The notes under the pieces are model-generated. The model did not search any database, was not told the DNA's origin, and saw only the letters and a program-made list of their open reading frames with translations. From an uncultured Collinsella sp. (lineage in GTDB: Bacteria > Actinomycetota > Coriobacteriia > Coriobacteriales > Coriobacteriaceae), in NCBI GenBank assembly GCA_958443265.1, contig CAUCKA010000009.1:1-64000 (forward strand): 64,000 nucleotides of DNA, read 5' to 3'. The position numbers and the translations under genes are program-made. This document shows, piece by piece, positions 9,084 through 17,172 of this stretch. Each line of letters opens with the position of its first letter. The stretch's first letter is position 1.

Positions 9084-10109
9084 ATGCTCGCGTTCAACAA
9101 CGACTATTCCCACGGCGCACATCCGGCAGTGCTGCAGGCGCTCGTCGACACCAATATGGAGCCGCAGCCCGGCTACGGTACCGATGCACACACCGAGCGT
9201 GCCAAGCAGCTCATTCGTGAGGCCTGTCAGGCACCCGATGCCGACGTGTTTTTTCTGGTGGGCGGCACGCAGGCTAACGCGACGGTGATCGACATGCTGC
9301 TCGCGCCGTACGAGGGCGTCGTTGCTGCCGAGACCGGCCACGTCGCCTGCCATGAGGCGGGCGCCATCGAGTTTGGCGGCCACAAGGTGCTCACCATCCC
9401 CGGCTACGAGGGCAAGATGCACGCCGAGGATCTCGAAAACTATATCCAGGTGTTTTACGAAAACGAGAGCTACGAGCACACGGTGTTCCCAGGTGCCGTG
9501 TATGTGAGCCTATCGACCGAGTACGGCACGCTGTACTCCAAGGCCGAGCTCGCGGCGATTCACGCGGTGTGCCAGAAGCGCGAGATTCCGTTGTTTGTGG
9601 ATGGCGCCCGCCTGGCCTATGCGCTGGCGGCCGATGAGTGCGACATTACCCTGCCCGAGCTGGCGCAGCTGTGCGACGTGTTCTACATCGGTGGCACCAA
9701 GTGCGGCGCTCTGTGCGGCGAGGCCGTGGTGTTTTGCGGCATGCATGCTCCGGCGCATCCTATTCCGCGCATTAAGCAGCACGGCGCGCTGTTGGCCAAG
9801 GGCCGCCTGACGGGCGTGCAGTTCGAGGCTCTTTTTACCGATGGCCTGTATTTTGAGATTGGTCGCCAGGCGATTGAGACCGCTCAGGCGCTGCGTCGTG
9901 TGCTGCACGAGCGCGGCTACCAGTTCTTCTTGGAGACGTCGACCAACCAGCAGTTCGTGATTCTGCCCAACGAGGACATGGCCCGCATTCGCGAGCATGC
10001 GGCGATCGAGTACTGGGAAAAGTACGACGACACTCACACGGTGGTGCGTTTTTGCACCAGCTGGGCTACGACGCAGGAGGACATCGACGCGTTGGCGGCT
10101 GTCCTGTAG
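9084..10109 (+). CDS. ltaE: Threonine aldolase-family PLP enzyme (beta-eliminating lyase fold)
   Basis: The protein has 341 residues, typical of low-specificity L-threonine aldolase, which splits L-threonine or L-allo-threonine into glycine and acetaldehyde using pyridoxal phosphate. FFLVGGTQANAT (about 52-63) fits the phosphate-binding turn, FVDGARLAYA holds the Asp that contacts the ring nitrogen, and YIGGTKCGALCGE contains the likely Schiff-base lysine. ATG 9084 is preceded by GAGAGG. A strong terminator follows. Specificity is by family only, and other beta-eliminating lyases share the fold. Confidence 0.82.
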   Translation: MLAFNNDYSHGAHPAVLQALVDTNMEPQPGYGTDAHTERAKQLIREACQAPDADVFFLVGGTQANATVIDMLLAPYEGVVAAETGHVACHEAGAIEFGGHKVLTIPGYEGKMHAEDLENYIQVFYENESYEHTVFPGAVYVSLSTEYGTLYSKAELAAIHAVCQKREIPLFVDGARLAYALAADECDITLPELAQLCDVFYIGGTKCGALCGEAVVFCGMHAPAHPIPRIKQHGALLAKGRLTGVQFEALFTDGLYFEIGRQAIETAQALRRVLHERGYQFFLETSTNQQFVILPNEDMARIREHAAIEYWEKYDDTHTVVRFCTSWATTQEDIDALAAVL

Positions 10110-10124
10110 CTTGATGCAATGACG

Positions 10125-10170
10125 AAGGGCCGCCTTGCGCCTGGGTTTGGCGCGGGGCGGCCTTTGCTTT
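10125..10170 (+). terminator. Rho-independent terminator after ltaE
   Basis: AAGGGCCGCC (10125 on) and a second stem half GCGCC pair with GGCGC and GGCGGCCTTT (10149-10163), with a loop of about 7 and a T-rich tail. It also rules out the in-frame ATG at 10119 as the start of the next gene. Confidence 0.8.
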
Positions 10171-10187
10171 TGAGGGAGAAGGGCTGT

Positions 10188-10778
10188 ATGACCGAGATGT
10201 CCGAGCCGACGATTCGCCTGGCGACGCCCGATGATGCGCCGGCGTTGCTTGCCATCTATGAGCCGTATGTGCGCCAGACGGCGATTACCTGCGAATACGA
10301 GGTGCCGAGCGTTGAGGAGTTCGCCGGGCGCATCGAGCGCACGCTCAAGCGCTATCCGTATCTGGTGATGGAGCTGGACGGGCGTCCGGTAGGTTATGCC
10401 TATGTGAGCCCGCTCAACAGCCGCGAGGCATACGACTGGTCGGTCGAGACGTCGATCTACCTGGCGCGCGACGTGCGCCACGGCGGGCTGGGCCGCAAGC
10501 TGCACGATGCGCTCAAGCAGTGCCTGATTGCGATGGGCATCACCAACATGTGCGCCCTCATCGCCGTGCCGCACGACAGGGACGACGAGTATCTGACGCA
10601 CAACAGCCAAGACTTCCATGCCCATATGGGGTATCGCCTGGTGGGTGCCTTCGACCGCTGCGCCCAAAAGTTCGGCCGCTGGTACGACATGTGCTGGATG
10701 GAGCTGGTCCTGGCCGAGCGCACGCCCAACCAACCTAAGCCAACCTGGTTCCCCGACCTCCCCAAACCTACCATTTAG
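10188..10778 (+). CDS. GNAT N-acetyltransferase, phosphinothricin/methionine-sulfoximine acetyltransferase type
   Basis: The protein has 196 residues. TIRLATPDDAPALLAIYEPYV at the N-terminus and the acetyl-CoA loop DVRHGGLGRKLHDAL (motif A) place it in the GNAT group that includes phosphinothricin acetyltransferase and MnaT. C-terminal HMGYRLVGAFDRCAQKFGRWYDMCWME is typical of that branch. The natural substrate is probably an amino-acid analogue; this is family inference. The ATG at 10188 follows GGGAGAAGG. The stop codon is immediately followed by a dispersed repeat. Confidence 0.85.
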   Translation: MTEMSEPTIRLATPDDAPALLAIYEPYVRQTAITCEYEVPSVEEFAGRIERTLKRYPYLVMELDGRPVGYAYVSPLNSREAYDWSVETSIYLARDVRHGGLGRKLHDALKQCLIAMGITNMCALIAVPHDRDDEYLTHNSQDFHAHMGYRLVGAFDRCAQKFGRWYDMCWMELVLAERTPNQPKPTWFPDLPKPTI

Positions 10779-10947
10779 GGACAGGTTTATTTTGGCAGGT
10801 TTTATCTGGGCAAACGTTGCAAGCCGCTGCGAAGGATGCGGATACCTTCGCGGCGGCATTTGCGTTGGGCCGTTTGATTGATAGGTTCAACCTGCGGATG
10901 TAGCAAAACCCCAGATAAAACCGACCAAAATAAACCTGTCCCTTTTA
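10778..10947. repeat. Dispersed repeat with inverted ends (family GGGACAGGTTTATTTTGG)
   Basis: The left end (10778-10810, from GGGACAGGTTTATTTTGG to TTTATCTGGG) recurs inverted at 10909-10943, enclosing about 100 bases. The interior holds a hairpin, GCCGCTGCGAAGG pairing with CCTTCGCGGCGGC. Single copies of the same end sequence occur at 18253-18305 and 29829-29875. Position between convergent genes suggests a bidirectional terminator-like or palindromic mobile repeat. Confidence 0.8.
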
Positions 10948-10953
10948 GGCAGG

Positions 10954-11676
10954 TTAGCCGATGGGCTCGGTGTATTTGGCGCGGTCGGTGCGTTGGATAC
11001 GCTTGGATATATGGAGCGGGCGGCCGTCGGTGTCGTAGACGTAGTCGGTGATCAGGATCAGCGCCTGCCCACGCTCAACGTTGAGCAAAAACGCCTCGTT
11101 TTGCGAGGCATAGCACACTTCAAAGGTCTTATGCCCCTGTGCCGGCGCGCGATGGAATTCTTGGCGCAGCGTGGCGTAGAGTGAACCGTTGATATCGCGA
11201 TCGATGAGTGTCTCAAAGCTCGGTGGTAGATAGGTGGTCTCCAGGCACAGTGGCGCATCGTCCAGATAACGCAGACGGACAAGTTTGACGAGCTTGCTGC
11301 CCACGGCGGTATCAAAGAACTTAGCTATGCTGCCGCCCGCCTTGGTAAAGCCCGAGTCCACCGTGCGCGTGGTGGGCTTCATGCCCTGACCCTGGACCTG
11401 CGCCGTATAGCTCGAAAACACCAGGTTGTTCTCGTGGAGCGCCGGCGTGTCGGCCACAAAGGCGCCGCGCCCGCGCTCGGTTCGAACCAGGCCCTCATCA
11501 ACGAGCACCTTAAGGGCGTGGCGCACGGTGCTGCGCGACAGACCCGATTCGTCCATGAGTTCCATCTCGGACGGCAGCTTGTCTTCGCGTGCGTAGGTGC
11601 CGGCGGCAATGCGGTCACGCAGCATGCCCGCCAAGCGCTCGTATTGGGCCAGTTTCTTTTTAGACGAAGCATTCAT
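10954..11676 (-). CDS. GntR/HutC-family regulator with UTRA ligand domain
   Basis: The protein has 240 residues. The N-terminal winged helix (about 12-75, PSEMELMDESGLSRSTVRHA and ERGRGAFVA) is followed by a UTRA effector domain (about 95-235). HutC-type regulators usually bind phosphorylated sugars. It is divergent from the SIS gene at 11882. The 205-base gap carries two near-identical direct repeats and a palindrome of TGTAT half-sites, so it probably represses that gene and itself. The ligand may be the SIS substrate, a sugar-amine phosphate; this is inferred from context. Confidence 0.9.
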   Translation of the reverse strand: MNASSKKKLAQYERLAGMLRDRIAAGTYAREDKLPSEMELMDESGLSRSTVRHALKVLVDEGLVRTERGRGAFVADTPALHENNLVFSSYTAQVQGQGMKPTTRTVDSGFTKAGGSIAKFFDTAVGSKLVKLVRLRYLDDAPLCLETTYLPPSFETLIDRDINGSLYATLRQEFHRAPAQGHKTFEVCYASQNEAFLLNVERGQALILITDYVYDTDGRPLHISKRIQRTDRAKYTEPIG

Positions 11677-11684
11677 GCGATCAA

Positions 11685-11842
11685 CCTGTATCTAACTTGT
11701 ATTCGAGTCTAATCAAACATGTATTCAATACAACAACAAAACCGCTGGTAGCTAGTTATCGAAAACCACATCAGCAAAATTTCTAAGACAAATATAGCAT
11801 ACAACTAGTCGACATAGCCAAAACATGTATGTAACTTGTATG
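11685..11842. promoter_or_regulatory. Divergent operator region with TGTAT half-sites
   Basis: TGTAT half-sites 11 bases apart occur at 11687/11698 and again at 11826/11837, with the shared core TAACTTGTAT. A palindrome TGTATtcaATACA lies at 11720-11732. One pair sits near each of the two divergent start codons. This is the arrangement expected for autoregulatory GntR operators. Confidence 0.6.
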
Positions 11843-11881
11843 CCATCGAGAGCATCAAACGAGAAGAAAGGCTGATGCGCG

Positions 11882-12874
11882 ATGACTACTCAGGAACAGG
11901 TTAAGGATGTCGTCTCCCAGGTTTTGGCTGACAAGGCAGACAAGGGCGGCATCAAGCGCGTCGTGTGGATCGGCGCCGGCGGATCTAACGGCGGCAACTA
12001 TCCTGCCCAGTACTTTATGGAGCACGAGGCCACGCAGGTCGTGAGCTCCAGCTACACCAGCAACGAGTTCGTGCACGCAACCCCCGCCTACGTTAACGAG
12101 AACACCCTGGCCGTCGTCGTGTCCATGCGCGGCACCAAGGAGACCATCGTCGCCGCCCAGGTCGCCAAGGACCACGGCGCCAGCACCATCGCCATCTATG
12201 TTGACGAGTCCGGCCTCACCGAGGTCTGCGACTACAAGATCCAGTATGACAGCCTGGCCGTCGACGAGTCCTGCATGGGCCGTACCAACTCCGCCGTCGT
12301 GACCATGATCGCCATGGAACTCACGCAGCAGACCGAGGGCTATGCCGAGTACGAGACCGCTATGGCCGCCTTCGACCTGGTTGACCCCATCTATCGCAAG
12401 GCCGTCGAGTACACCCGTCCGCTCGCCGCCAAGTGGGCCGAGCAGAACGCCGACAAGCCCTGCATCAACGTCATGGCTCAGGGTCCGCTCTTTGGTGCCG
12501 CCTACGTCTTTAGCATCTGCAACGTGCAGGAGATGCTGCAGATCGACTCCTGCACCATCAACACCTGTGACTTCTTCCACGGCCCCTTCGAGATCCTGGA
12601 CAAGCGCACTTCGCTGTTCCAGCTCATCAGCGTCGGCCGCAGCCGCTGCAACGACGAGCGCGGCATCCGCTTCGTCAACCAGTACGGTGGCGAGCGCGTC
12701 TATCAGCTCGACGCCAAGGAGCTCGGCCTCAACGACATCAAGGACAGCGTGAGCGAATACTTCAACCACCTGATCTTTGCGCCGATCCTCAACAACGTGT
12801 ATATGCGCGCGCTCTCTGCCGTCACCCACAAGGACTACATGACGCGCCGCTACATGTGGAAGCTGGACTACTAG
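11882..12874 (+). CDS. SIS-domain sugar deglycase/isomerase (fructoselysine-6-phosphate deglycase type)
   Basis: The protein has 330 residues and two SIS domains. Related FrlB/GfrE/GfrF/FraB enzymes split 6-phosphorylated Amadori products into glucose-6-phosphate and an amine or amino acid. Glu217 (in VQEML) and His233 (in FFHGPFE) are 16 residues apart, the same spacing I recall for the catalytic pair of FraB. The C-terminus YMTRRYMWKLDY is of the FrlB type. It differs from the three paralogues in this window by Asp instead of Glu at 230 and by lacking the EMQW tryptophan, so its substrate may differ. No PTS genes lie directly beside it, suggesting it uses a substrate imported elsewhere. Confidence 0.82.
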   Translation: MTTQEQVKDVVSQVLADKADKGGIKRVVWIGAGGSNGGNYPAQYFMEHEATQVVSSSYTSNEFVHATPAYVNENTLAVVVSMRGTKETIVAAQVAKDHGASTIAIYVDESGLTEVCDYKIQYDSLAVDESCMGRTNSAVVTMIAMELTQQTEGYAEYETAMAAFDLVDPIYRKAVEYTRPLAAKWAEQNADKPCINVMAQGPLFGAAYVFSICNVQEMLQIDSCTINTCDFFHGPFEILDKRTSLFQLISVGRSRCNDERGIRFVNQYGGERVYQLDAKELGLNDIKDSVSEYFNHLIFAPILNNVYMRALSAVTHKDYMTRRYMWKLDY

Positions 12875-12910
12875 GGGATAGAGCGGCCTAACAGCTCGAT
12901 GTTCTCATAA

Positions 12911-12975
12911 GTTGTGGTGGAATAGTTCCTGTTTGGGGGCTTGAAGCATCTATTTAGGAACTATTTCACCGCAAC
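12911..12975. repeat. Intergenic inverted repeat, 20-bp arms
   Basis: GTTGTGGTGGAATAGTTCCT (12911-12930) and its near reverse complement at 12956-12975 match at 18 of 20 positions, with a 25-base loop. It follows the SIS gene; no T run, so terminator function is uncertain. Confidence 0.65.
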
Positions 12976-13037
12976 CGCCCAGTAATCCGCTGGGGACGGA
13001 GGAAAACGGATCACTTTTCCGCTCGCCGATTTGTGTC

Positions 13038-13070
13038 TTGAAAAATGTATATAACGACTATAACGTAGTA
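13038..13070 (+). promoter_or_regulatory. Promoter/operator with tandem TATAACG boxes
   Basis: TATAACG occurs at 13050-13056 and again at 13059-13065, 9 bases apart, downstream of TTGAAA at 13038. Related boxes lie before the PTS operon at 14372, before the GntR gene at 20410 and before the SIS gene at 35993, which suggests a shared regulator. Confidence 0.45.
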
Positions 13071-13105
13071 CGAAACATATTGGAAACAATACCGAGGAGG
13101 CTGCG

Positions 13106-14188
13106 TTGAAGAAAAGCAATCTGGGCTATGCGCTGGTGCTGATCGCCGCGCTTATGTGGGGCACCATCGGAATCTTTGTTAACGGAATATCGGCCCTGGG
13201 CGTTTCGTCACAGAGCATGGCGGCCTTTCGCCTGTTGTCGGGTGCCGTCTTGATGGCTCCGGTCTTGGCATTTATGGGTTGCCAGGGAGGTGCTCGTGAG
13301 GGAAAAGCATCGGGTCCCCTGGCACTGTTCAAGGCAAGTCCTAAAGAGCTTGTTCCTTGCGCGCTTCTTGGCATTATCGGCCTCGCCACCGCTAACACGC
13401 TTTATTACGAGTGCATGGGCGAGGTGGGCATGTCCACGGCCTCGGTGCTGCTCTACACCTCGCCGGTGTTTGGCGTCGCGCTCGGCCGCGTGCTTTATCG
13501 CGAGGACGTGACCCCCAACAAGCTCGTTGCCATTGTCTTTAACATTGTGGGTTGCGTGCTCGCGGTGACGAGCGGTGACCTGTCTGGTTTCCATTTCTCG
13601 GCTTGGGGCGTCGCGTCGGGTGTGATCGCCGGACTTTGCGGTGCACTGCTGGCGGTGTTTAGCCGTATGGCTACCAAGACGCTGCATCCGCTGGCGGTGA
13701 CGTTTTGGGGCTTTGTCTTTGGCGGATGCTTTATGGCAGTGCTTTCGGCTCCGTGGTCCGATGTAGCCGCGGCAATGTCCCCGCAGCTCATTCTGCTGTT
13801 CGCAGGCTTTGGCTTTATTCCGACGGCTCTTGCGTACATCTTCTATATGCAGGGCCTTTCGATGGATCTTGAGACGTCGAAGGTGCCGGTCGTGGCTTCG
13901 TTCGAAACCGTGGCGACCGTTTTGGTCGGTATTGGCATCTACGCCGAGCCCGCCGGCGCGATCAAAGTCCTGGGCATCGTGCTGGTGCTCGCGTCCATCC
14001 TGATTATGAACACCAACTTCTCCAAGCTGCGTAACAGTGCCTTTGTCGGCCATATCGTTGAGAGCATGACCTTTAAGCCCAACGCGTGGTGGACGGAGAA
14101 ATCGCAGGACATGGATCTGTTCCGCGAGCGCACGGGCATTGCGCTGGAGCCCACCGTGCAGGAAAGCCCCTGGTACTTCGTGCGATAG
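13106..14188 (+). CDS. DMT-superfamily (EamA) transporter
   Basis: The protein has 360 residues with ten membrane segments in two EamA repeats (about 5-150 and 165-305). EamA proteins often export amino acids or other metabolites. A tail of about 50 soluble residues after the last helix (ending with VQESPWYFVR) is longer than usual. The start is TTG at 13106 with GAGGAGG five bases upstream; no better ATG fits. It stands between a deglycase gene and a PTS operon under a similar operator motif, so export of the released amino acid is possible but not shown. Confidence 0.85.
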   Translation: MKKSNLGYALVLIAALMWGTIGIFVNGISALGVSSQSMAAFRLLSGAVLMAPVLAFMGCQGGAREGKASGPLALFKASPKELVPCALLGIIGLATANTLYYECMGEVGMSTASVLLYTSPVFGVALGRVLYREDVTPNKLVAIVFNIVGCVLAVTSGDLSGFHFSAWGVASGVIAGLCGALLAVFSRMATKTLHPLAVTFWGFVFGGCFMAVLSAPWSDVAAAMSPQLILLFAGFGFIPTALAYIFYMQGLSMDLETSKVPVVASFETVATVLVGIGIYAEPAGAIKVLGIVLVLASILIMNTNFSKLRNSAFVGHIVESMTFKPNAWWTEKSQDMDLFRERTGIALEPTVQESPWYFVR

Positions 14189-14337
14189 GGGATTGCGCGC
14201 AGGGTCTGACCTGGGGTTATCCAGCCAGCGCCGGCCTGCCCAGCCCCAACGTTTCAAGTACGTTAAACCCGTCAACGGTCGATTTTCACCCGCGAACGGT
14301 CTTTATACTAATTAGCAATATCCGCAACGTATAAGAC

Positions 14338-14355
14338 GTTATAATGACCATAACG
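14338..14355 (+). promoter_or_regulatory. Operator-like inverted repeat before the first PTS operon
   Basis: CGTTAT (14338-14343) and ATAACG (14350-14355) form an inverted repeat and overlap a TATAAT sequence at 14340-14345. They lie 17-34 bases before the IIAB start codon. The same hexamers occur before three other genes of the sugar-amine region. Confidence 0.5.
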
Positions 14356-14371
14356 AAAAGGAGGAGGCAAG

Positions 14372-15295
14372 ATGAATCAGATCATTCTCGCATCTCATGG
14401 CGGCCTGGCCGCAGGCGCCAAAGACACGCTCGAGATGGTTCTCGGCGACGTGTCGAACGTCCACGTCGTGTCGCTTGCTCGTGACGACAAGGAGCCCATC
14501 ACCAATAAGGTGGACGCTATGATCGCCACGTTCAACGCGGACGACACCGTCTATGTGCTGACCGATATGCTCGGCAGCTCGGTCAACAACAGCATGGTCG
14601 AGCTTTCCAAGAACGGCACGAAGTTCACGGTTGTCAGCGGTTTCAACATCCCGCTGGCGCTCACGCTCGCTATGAGCCCCGTCCCCGTCAAGGGCGCCGA
14701 GCTCGCGGCCCTCATCAACGAGGCCCGCACCGGTCTGACCAACCCCAACGCACCGGTCGAGGCCGCCGCGGCTCCCGCCAAGAAGGCCAAGGCGTCCCGT
14801 CACAGCTCCGGTCCCGCCAAGATCGTCCTCGCACGTCTTGACTACCGTCTGCTGCACGGTCAGGTCGTCTTTACCTGGACCACCAAGGTTCAGGCCGAGC
14901 GCATCATCGTCGTCGACAACGCTGCCGCCAACGATGACATCAAGAAGGGCGCTCTTAAGCTGGCCAAGCCCCAGGGCGTGCGCCTGAACGTCTTCACCGT
15001 CGAGCGTGCCCTCGCCAAGATGGACAAGCTCAACACCCTCGGCGAGCGCGTCATGTTCGTCTTTGGTAACACTGCCGAGATGCTGCAGTTCTGCCAGGGC
15101 TACAAGCTCGACGCCATCAACCTGGGCGCCACCGCCAACCACGACGGTGCCGATCAGGTCGGCGGCAAGGACAGCTCCGTCTTCCTCGACGCCACCCAGA
15201 AGGCCGACGTCAACCAGCTGCTCGACATGGGCATCAAGCTCTATGTCCAGCAGACCCCTACGTATCAGAGCGTCGACATCGACGCCAAGCTGTAA
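14372..15295 (+). CDS. PTS mannose-family EIIAB fusion
   Basis: The protein has 307 residues. The IIA domain (about 1-120) carries the phosphorylated His9 in LASHGGLAAG. An alanine/lysine/proline linker (about 125-147) leads to the IIB domain (148-307), whose phosphorylated residue is His162 in YRLLHGQVVFTW. Phosphate passes from HPr through IIA and IIB to the sugar entering via IIC and IID. It is the first gene of an operon IIAB-IIC-IID-SIS. The SIS partner suggests that the substrate is a glycated amino acid or related sugar amine rather than mannose. The RBS AAAGGAGGAGG is strong. Confidence 0.93.
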   Translation: MNQIILASHGGLAAGAKDTLEMVLGDVSNVHVVSLARDDKEPITNKVDAMIATFNADDTVYVLTDMLGSSVNNSMVELSKNGTKFTVVSGFNIPLALTLAMSPVPVKGAELAALINEARTGLTNPNAPVEAAAAPAKKAKASRHSSGPAKIVLARLDYRLLHGQVVFTWTTKVQAERIIVVDNAAANDDIKKGALKLAKPQGVRLNVFTVERALAKMDKLNTLGERVMFVFGNTAEMLQFCQGYKLDAINLGATANHDGADQVGGKDSSVFLDATQKADVNQLLDMGIKLYVQQTPTYQSVDIDAKL

Positions 15296-15331
15296 TCAAC
15301 CAGGCTTTTGCCTGACTGAAAGGAGAAGGGT

Positions 15332-16126
15332 ATGAATACGTTCATCAGTGCGGTGCTCGTCGGCCTCGTCGGCGTGTTCTGCATGTGGGACTCCCGCCTG
15401 CTCGGTCGTCTTAACTTCGAGCAGCCCCTCGTTGGCGCTACGCTCGTCGGTCTGCTGCTGGGCGATGTGCCCACCGGCCTTGCCGTCGGTGCCGCCGTCG
15501 AGCTCGTGTCCATGGGCCTGGTGCAGGTCGGCGCCGCCGTTCCGCCCGATATGGTCCTGGGCGGCATCGTGGCCGCTGCCTTTGCGTGCCTGACCGATGC
15601 TTCCGCCGAGACCGCCATGACGATCGCCATCCCGGTCGCCGTCCTGGGTCAGCTCCTCGGCATCGTGTTCCGTTCCATCATCGCCGCCCTCACCCATGTG
15701 GCAGATAGCGCGATCGATAACGGAAAGTTCAAGACCGCCTACCGCATGCACATCTGCGCCGGCTCCGGTCTGTACGCTGTCATGTACTTCCTGCCGATCT
15801 TCCTCGCCGTCTTTGTTGGCACCGACCTGGTTCAGGCCATCGTCAACATGGTTCCCGAGTGGCTGTCCACTGGTCTTAACGTTTCGACCAAGATCATGAC
15901 CGCCTACGGCTTGGCCCTGCTGCTCACCATGATGATCAAGAAGGGTATGACCCCGTTCCTGTTCATCGGTTTCCTGCTCGCCGCTTACCTCAACCTGTCC
16001 GTCATCGCGGTCGCTCTGATCGGTGTGTGCCTGGCTGTCGTCTTCATGGGCTTCAAGTTCAACGGTTCCCATGCAGCCGCCGGTGTCGATTCCGACTACG
16101 ATCCGCTCGAAGACGACGAAGACTAA
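15332..16126 (+). CDS. PTS mannose-family EIIC
   Basis: The protein has 264 residues with about seven to eight membrane segments, and forms with IID the membrane channel of mannose-family PTS transporters. The start MNTFISAVLVGLVGVFCMWD and the motif GAAVELVSMGLVQVGAAVPPD fit the EII-Sor family. The C-terminus is acidic (DPLEDDED). It lies 36 bases after IIAB with the RBS AAAGGAGAAGG and 13 bases before IID. Confidence 0.93.
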   Translation: MNTFISAVLVGLVGVFCMWDSRLLGRLNFEQPLVGATLVGLLLGDVPTGLAVGAAVELVSMGLVQVGAAVPPDMVLGGIVAAAFACLTDASAETAMTIAIPVAVLGQLLGIVFRSIIAALTHVADSAIDNGKFKTAYRMHICAGSGLYAVMYFLPIFLAVFVGTDLVQAIVNMVPEWLSTGLNVSTKIMTAYGLALLLTMMIKKGMTPFLFIGFLLAAYLNLSVIAVALIGVCLAVVFMGFKFNGSHAAAGVDSDYDPLEDDED

Positions 16127-16139
16127 GGAGGAACACACT

Positions 16140-16973
16140 ATGGCAACCGCAACCAAGGACGTGTCCCTGAACAAGAAGGTCAGCCAGTTCTTCTGGCGCT
16201 CCTGGGCCATCCAGGCCTCTTGGAACTACGAGCGTCAGATGAACATGGGCTTCCTCTACGGCATGGTTCCCACGCTCGATCGCCTCTATCCGGACGAGTC
16301 CGACCCCAAGCAGCTCGCTGCTAAGAAAGAGGCTTACCACCGTCACATGGCGTTCTACAACTGCACCCCGCAGACGAGCGCTTTTGTCCTAGGCCTCGCC
16401 GCCTCCATGGAGGAGGAGTACGCCAAGGATCCCGAGAACTTCGATCCCGATTCGATCAACGCGGTCAAGACCTCCCTCATGGGTCCGCTTTCCGGCATCG
16501 GTGACTCCTTCTTCCAGGGCACCATCCGCGTTATCGCCTTTGGCCTGGGCGTTCAGCTGGCTCAGCAGGGCTCCATCATGGGCCCGATCCTGGCCATGCT
16601 CATCTCCATCGTCCCCTCTGTGCTGATCACTTGGTTCGCCGCCAAGATGGGCTATCAGGGCGGCCACGAGTACCTGAGCAAGCTTCAGGGCGGCGACCTC
16701 ATGGAGAAGCTCATGTATGTCTGCGGCATCGTGGGTCTTATGTCCGTGGGCGGCATGATCGCCACGCTGATCGGCGCCACCACCCCGCTGCAGCTCGCTG
16801 ACGGCACCGTCGTGATCCAGGACATCCTGGACGGCATGATGCCCCAGATGATCTCCCTCGGCCTCACCGGCCTTATGTACTGGCTCATCAAGAAGAACGT
16901 CAACACCGGTTGGCTTCTCGTGATCGCCATCGTGGGCGGCATCGCCCTCTCCGCGGCCGGCATCCTGGCCTAG
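16140..16973 (+). CDS. PTS mannose-family EIID
   Basis: The protein has 277 residues. The soluble N-terminal part (FFWRSWAIQASWNYERQMNMGF) and GPLSGIGDSFFQGTIR are hallmarks of the EIID family; C-terminal helices follow. It completes the permease with IIC. The ATG at 16140 follows AAGGAGGA directly after the IIC stop. The next gene, a SIS deglycase, begins 199 bases later after two hairpins, so the permease may be expressed more than the deglycase. Confidence 0.93.
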   Translation: MATATKDVSLNKKVSQFFWRSWAIQASWNYERQMNMGFLYGMVPTLDRLYPDESDPKQLAAKKEAYHRHMAFYNCTPQTSAFVLGLAASMEEEYAKDPENFDPDSINAVKTSLMGPLSGIGDSFFQGTIRVIAFGLGVQLAQQGSIMGPILAMLISIVPSVLITWFAAKMGYQGGHEYLSKLQGGDLMEKLMYVCGIVGLMSVGGMIATLIGATTPLQLADGTVVIQDILDGMMPQMISLGLTGLMYWLIKKNVNTGWLLVIAIVGGIALSAAGILA

Positions 16974-17005
16974 TCGCGACCAAGCGCCTAACCGCTTTCC
17001 CCCGG

Positions 17006-17042
17006 GGGCCTGCCTGACATCCCATACCCCAGGCAGGCTCCC
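17006..17042 (+). terminator. Hairpin after EIID (possible attenuating terminator)
   Basis: CCTGCCTG (17009-17016) pairs with CAGGCAGG (17030-17037). No T run follows, so this may be an mRNA-end stabiliser rather than a terminator. Confidence 0.4.
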
Positions 17043-17050
17043 ATCCCTAA

Positions 17051-17081
17051 ATGTGTCAAAGGGACAGTTCCTTTGACACAT
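17051..17081. repeat. Perfect 12-bp inverted repeat
   Basis: ATGTGTCAAAGG (17051-17062) and CCTTTGACACAT (17070-17081) are exact reverse complements with a 7-base loop. It resembles the other GGGAC-containing intergenic palindromes in this window. Confidence 0.6.
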
Positions 17082-17172
17082 CCTCAACGGGCCGGCGACT
17101 CGGTCCAAATCACGGTAACCCTGCGAGCGCCCGGCAATGTGGCGCCGCAAAAAATCGAAAGGAATGTGTCAG

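Noticed and set aside
14372..16973. True mannose or fructose PTS
   Set aside because: Domains are of the mannose family, but the paired deglycase-type SIS gene and GntR/UTRA regulators point to sugar amines; family name alone is not substrate evidence.
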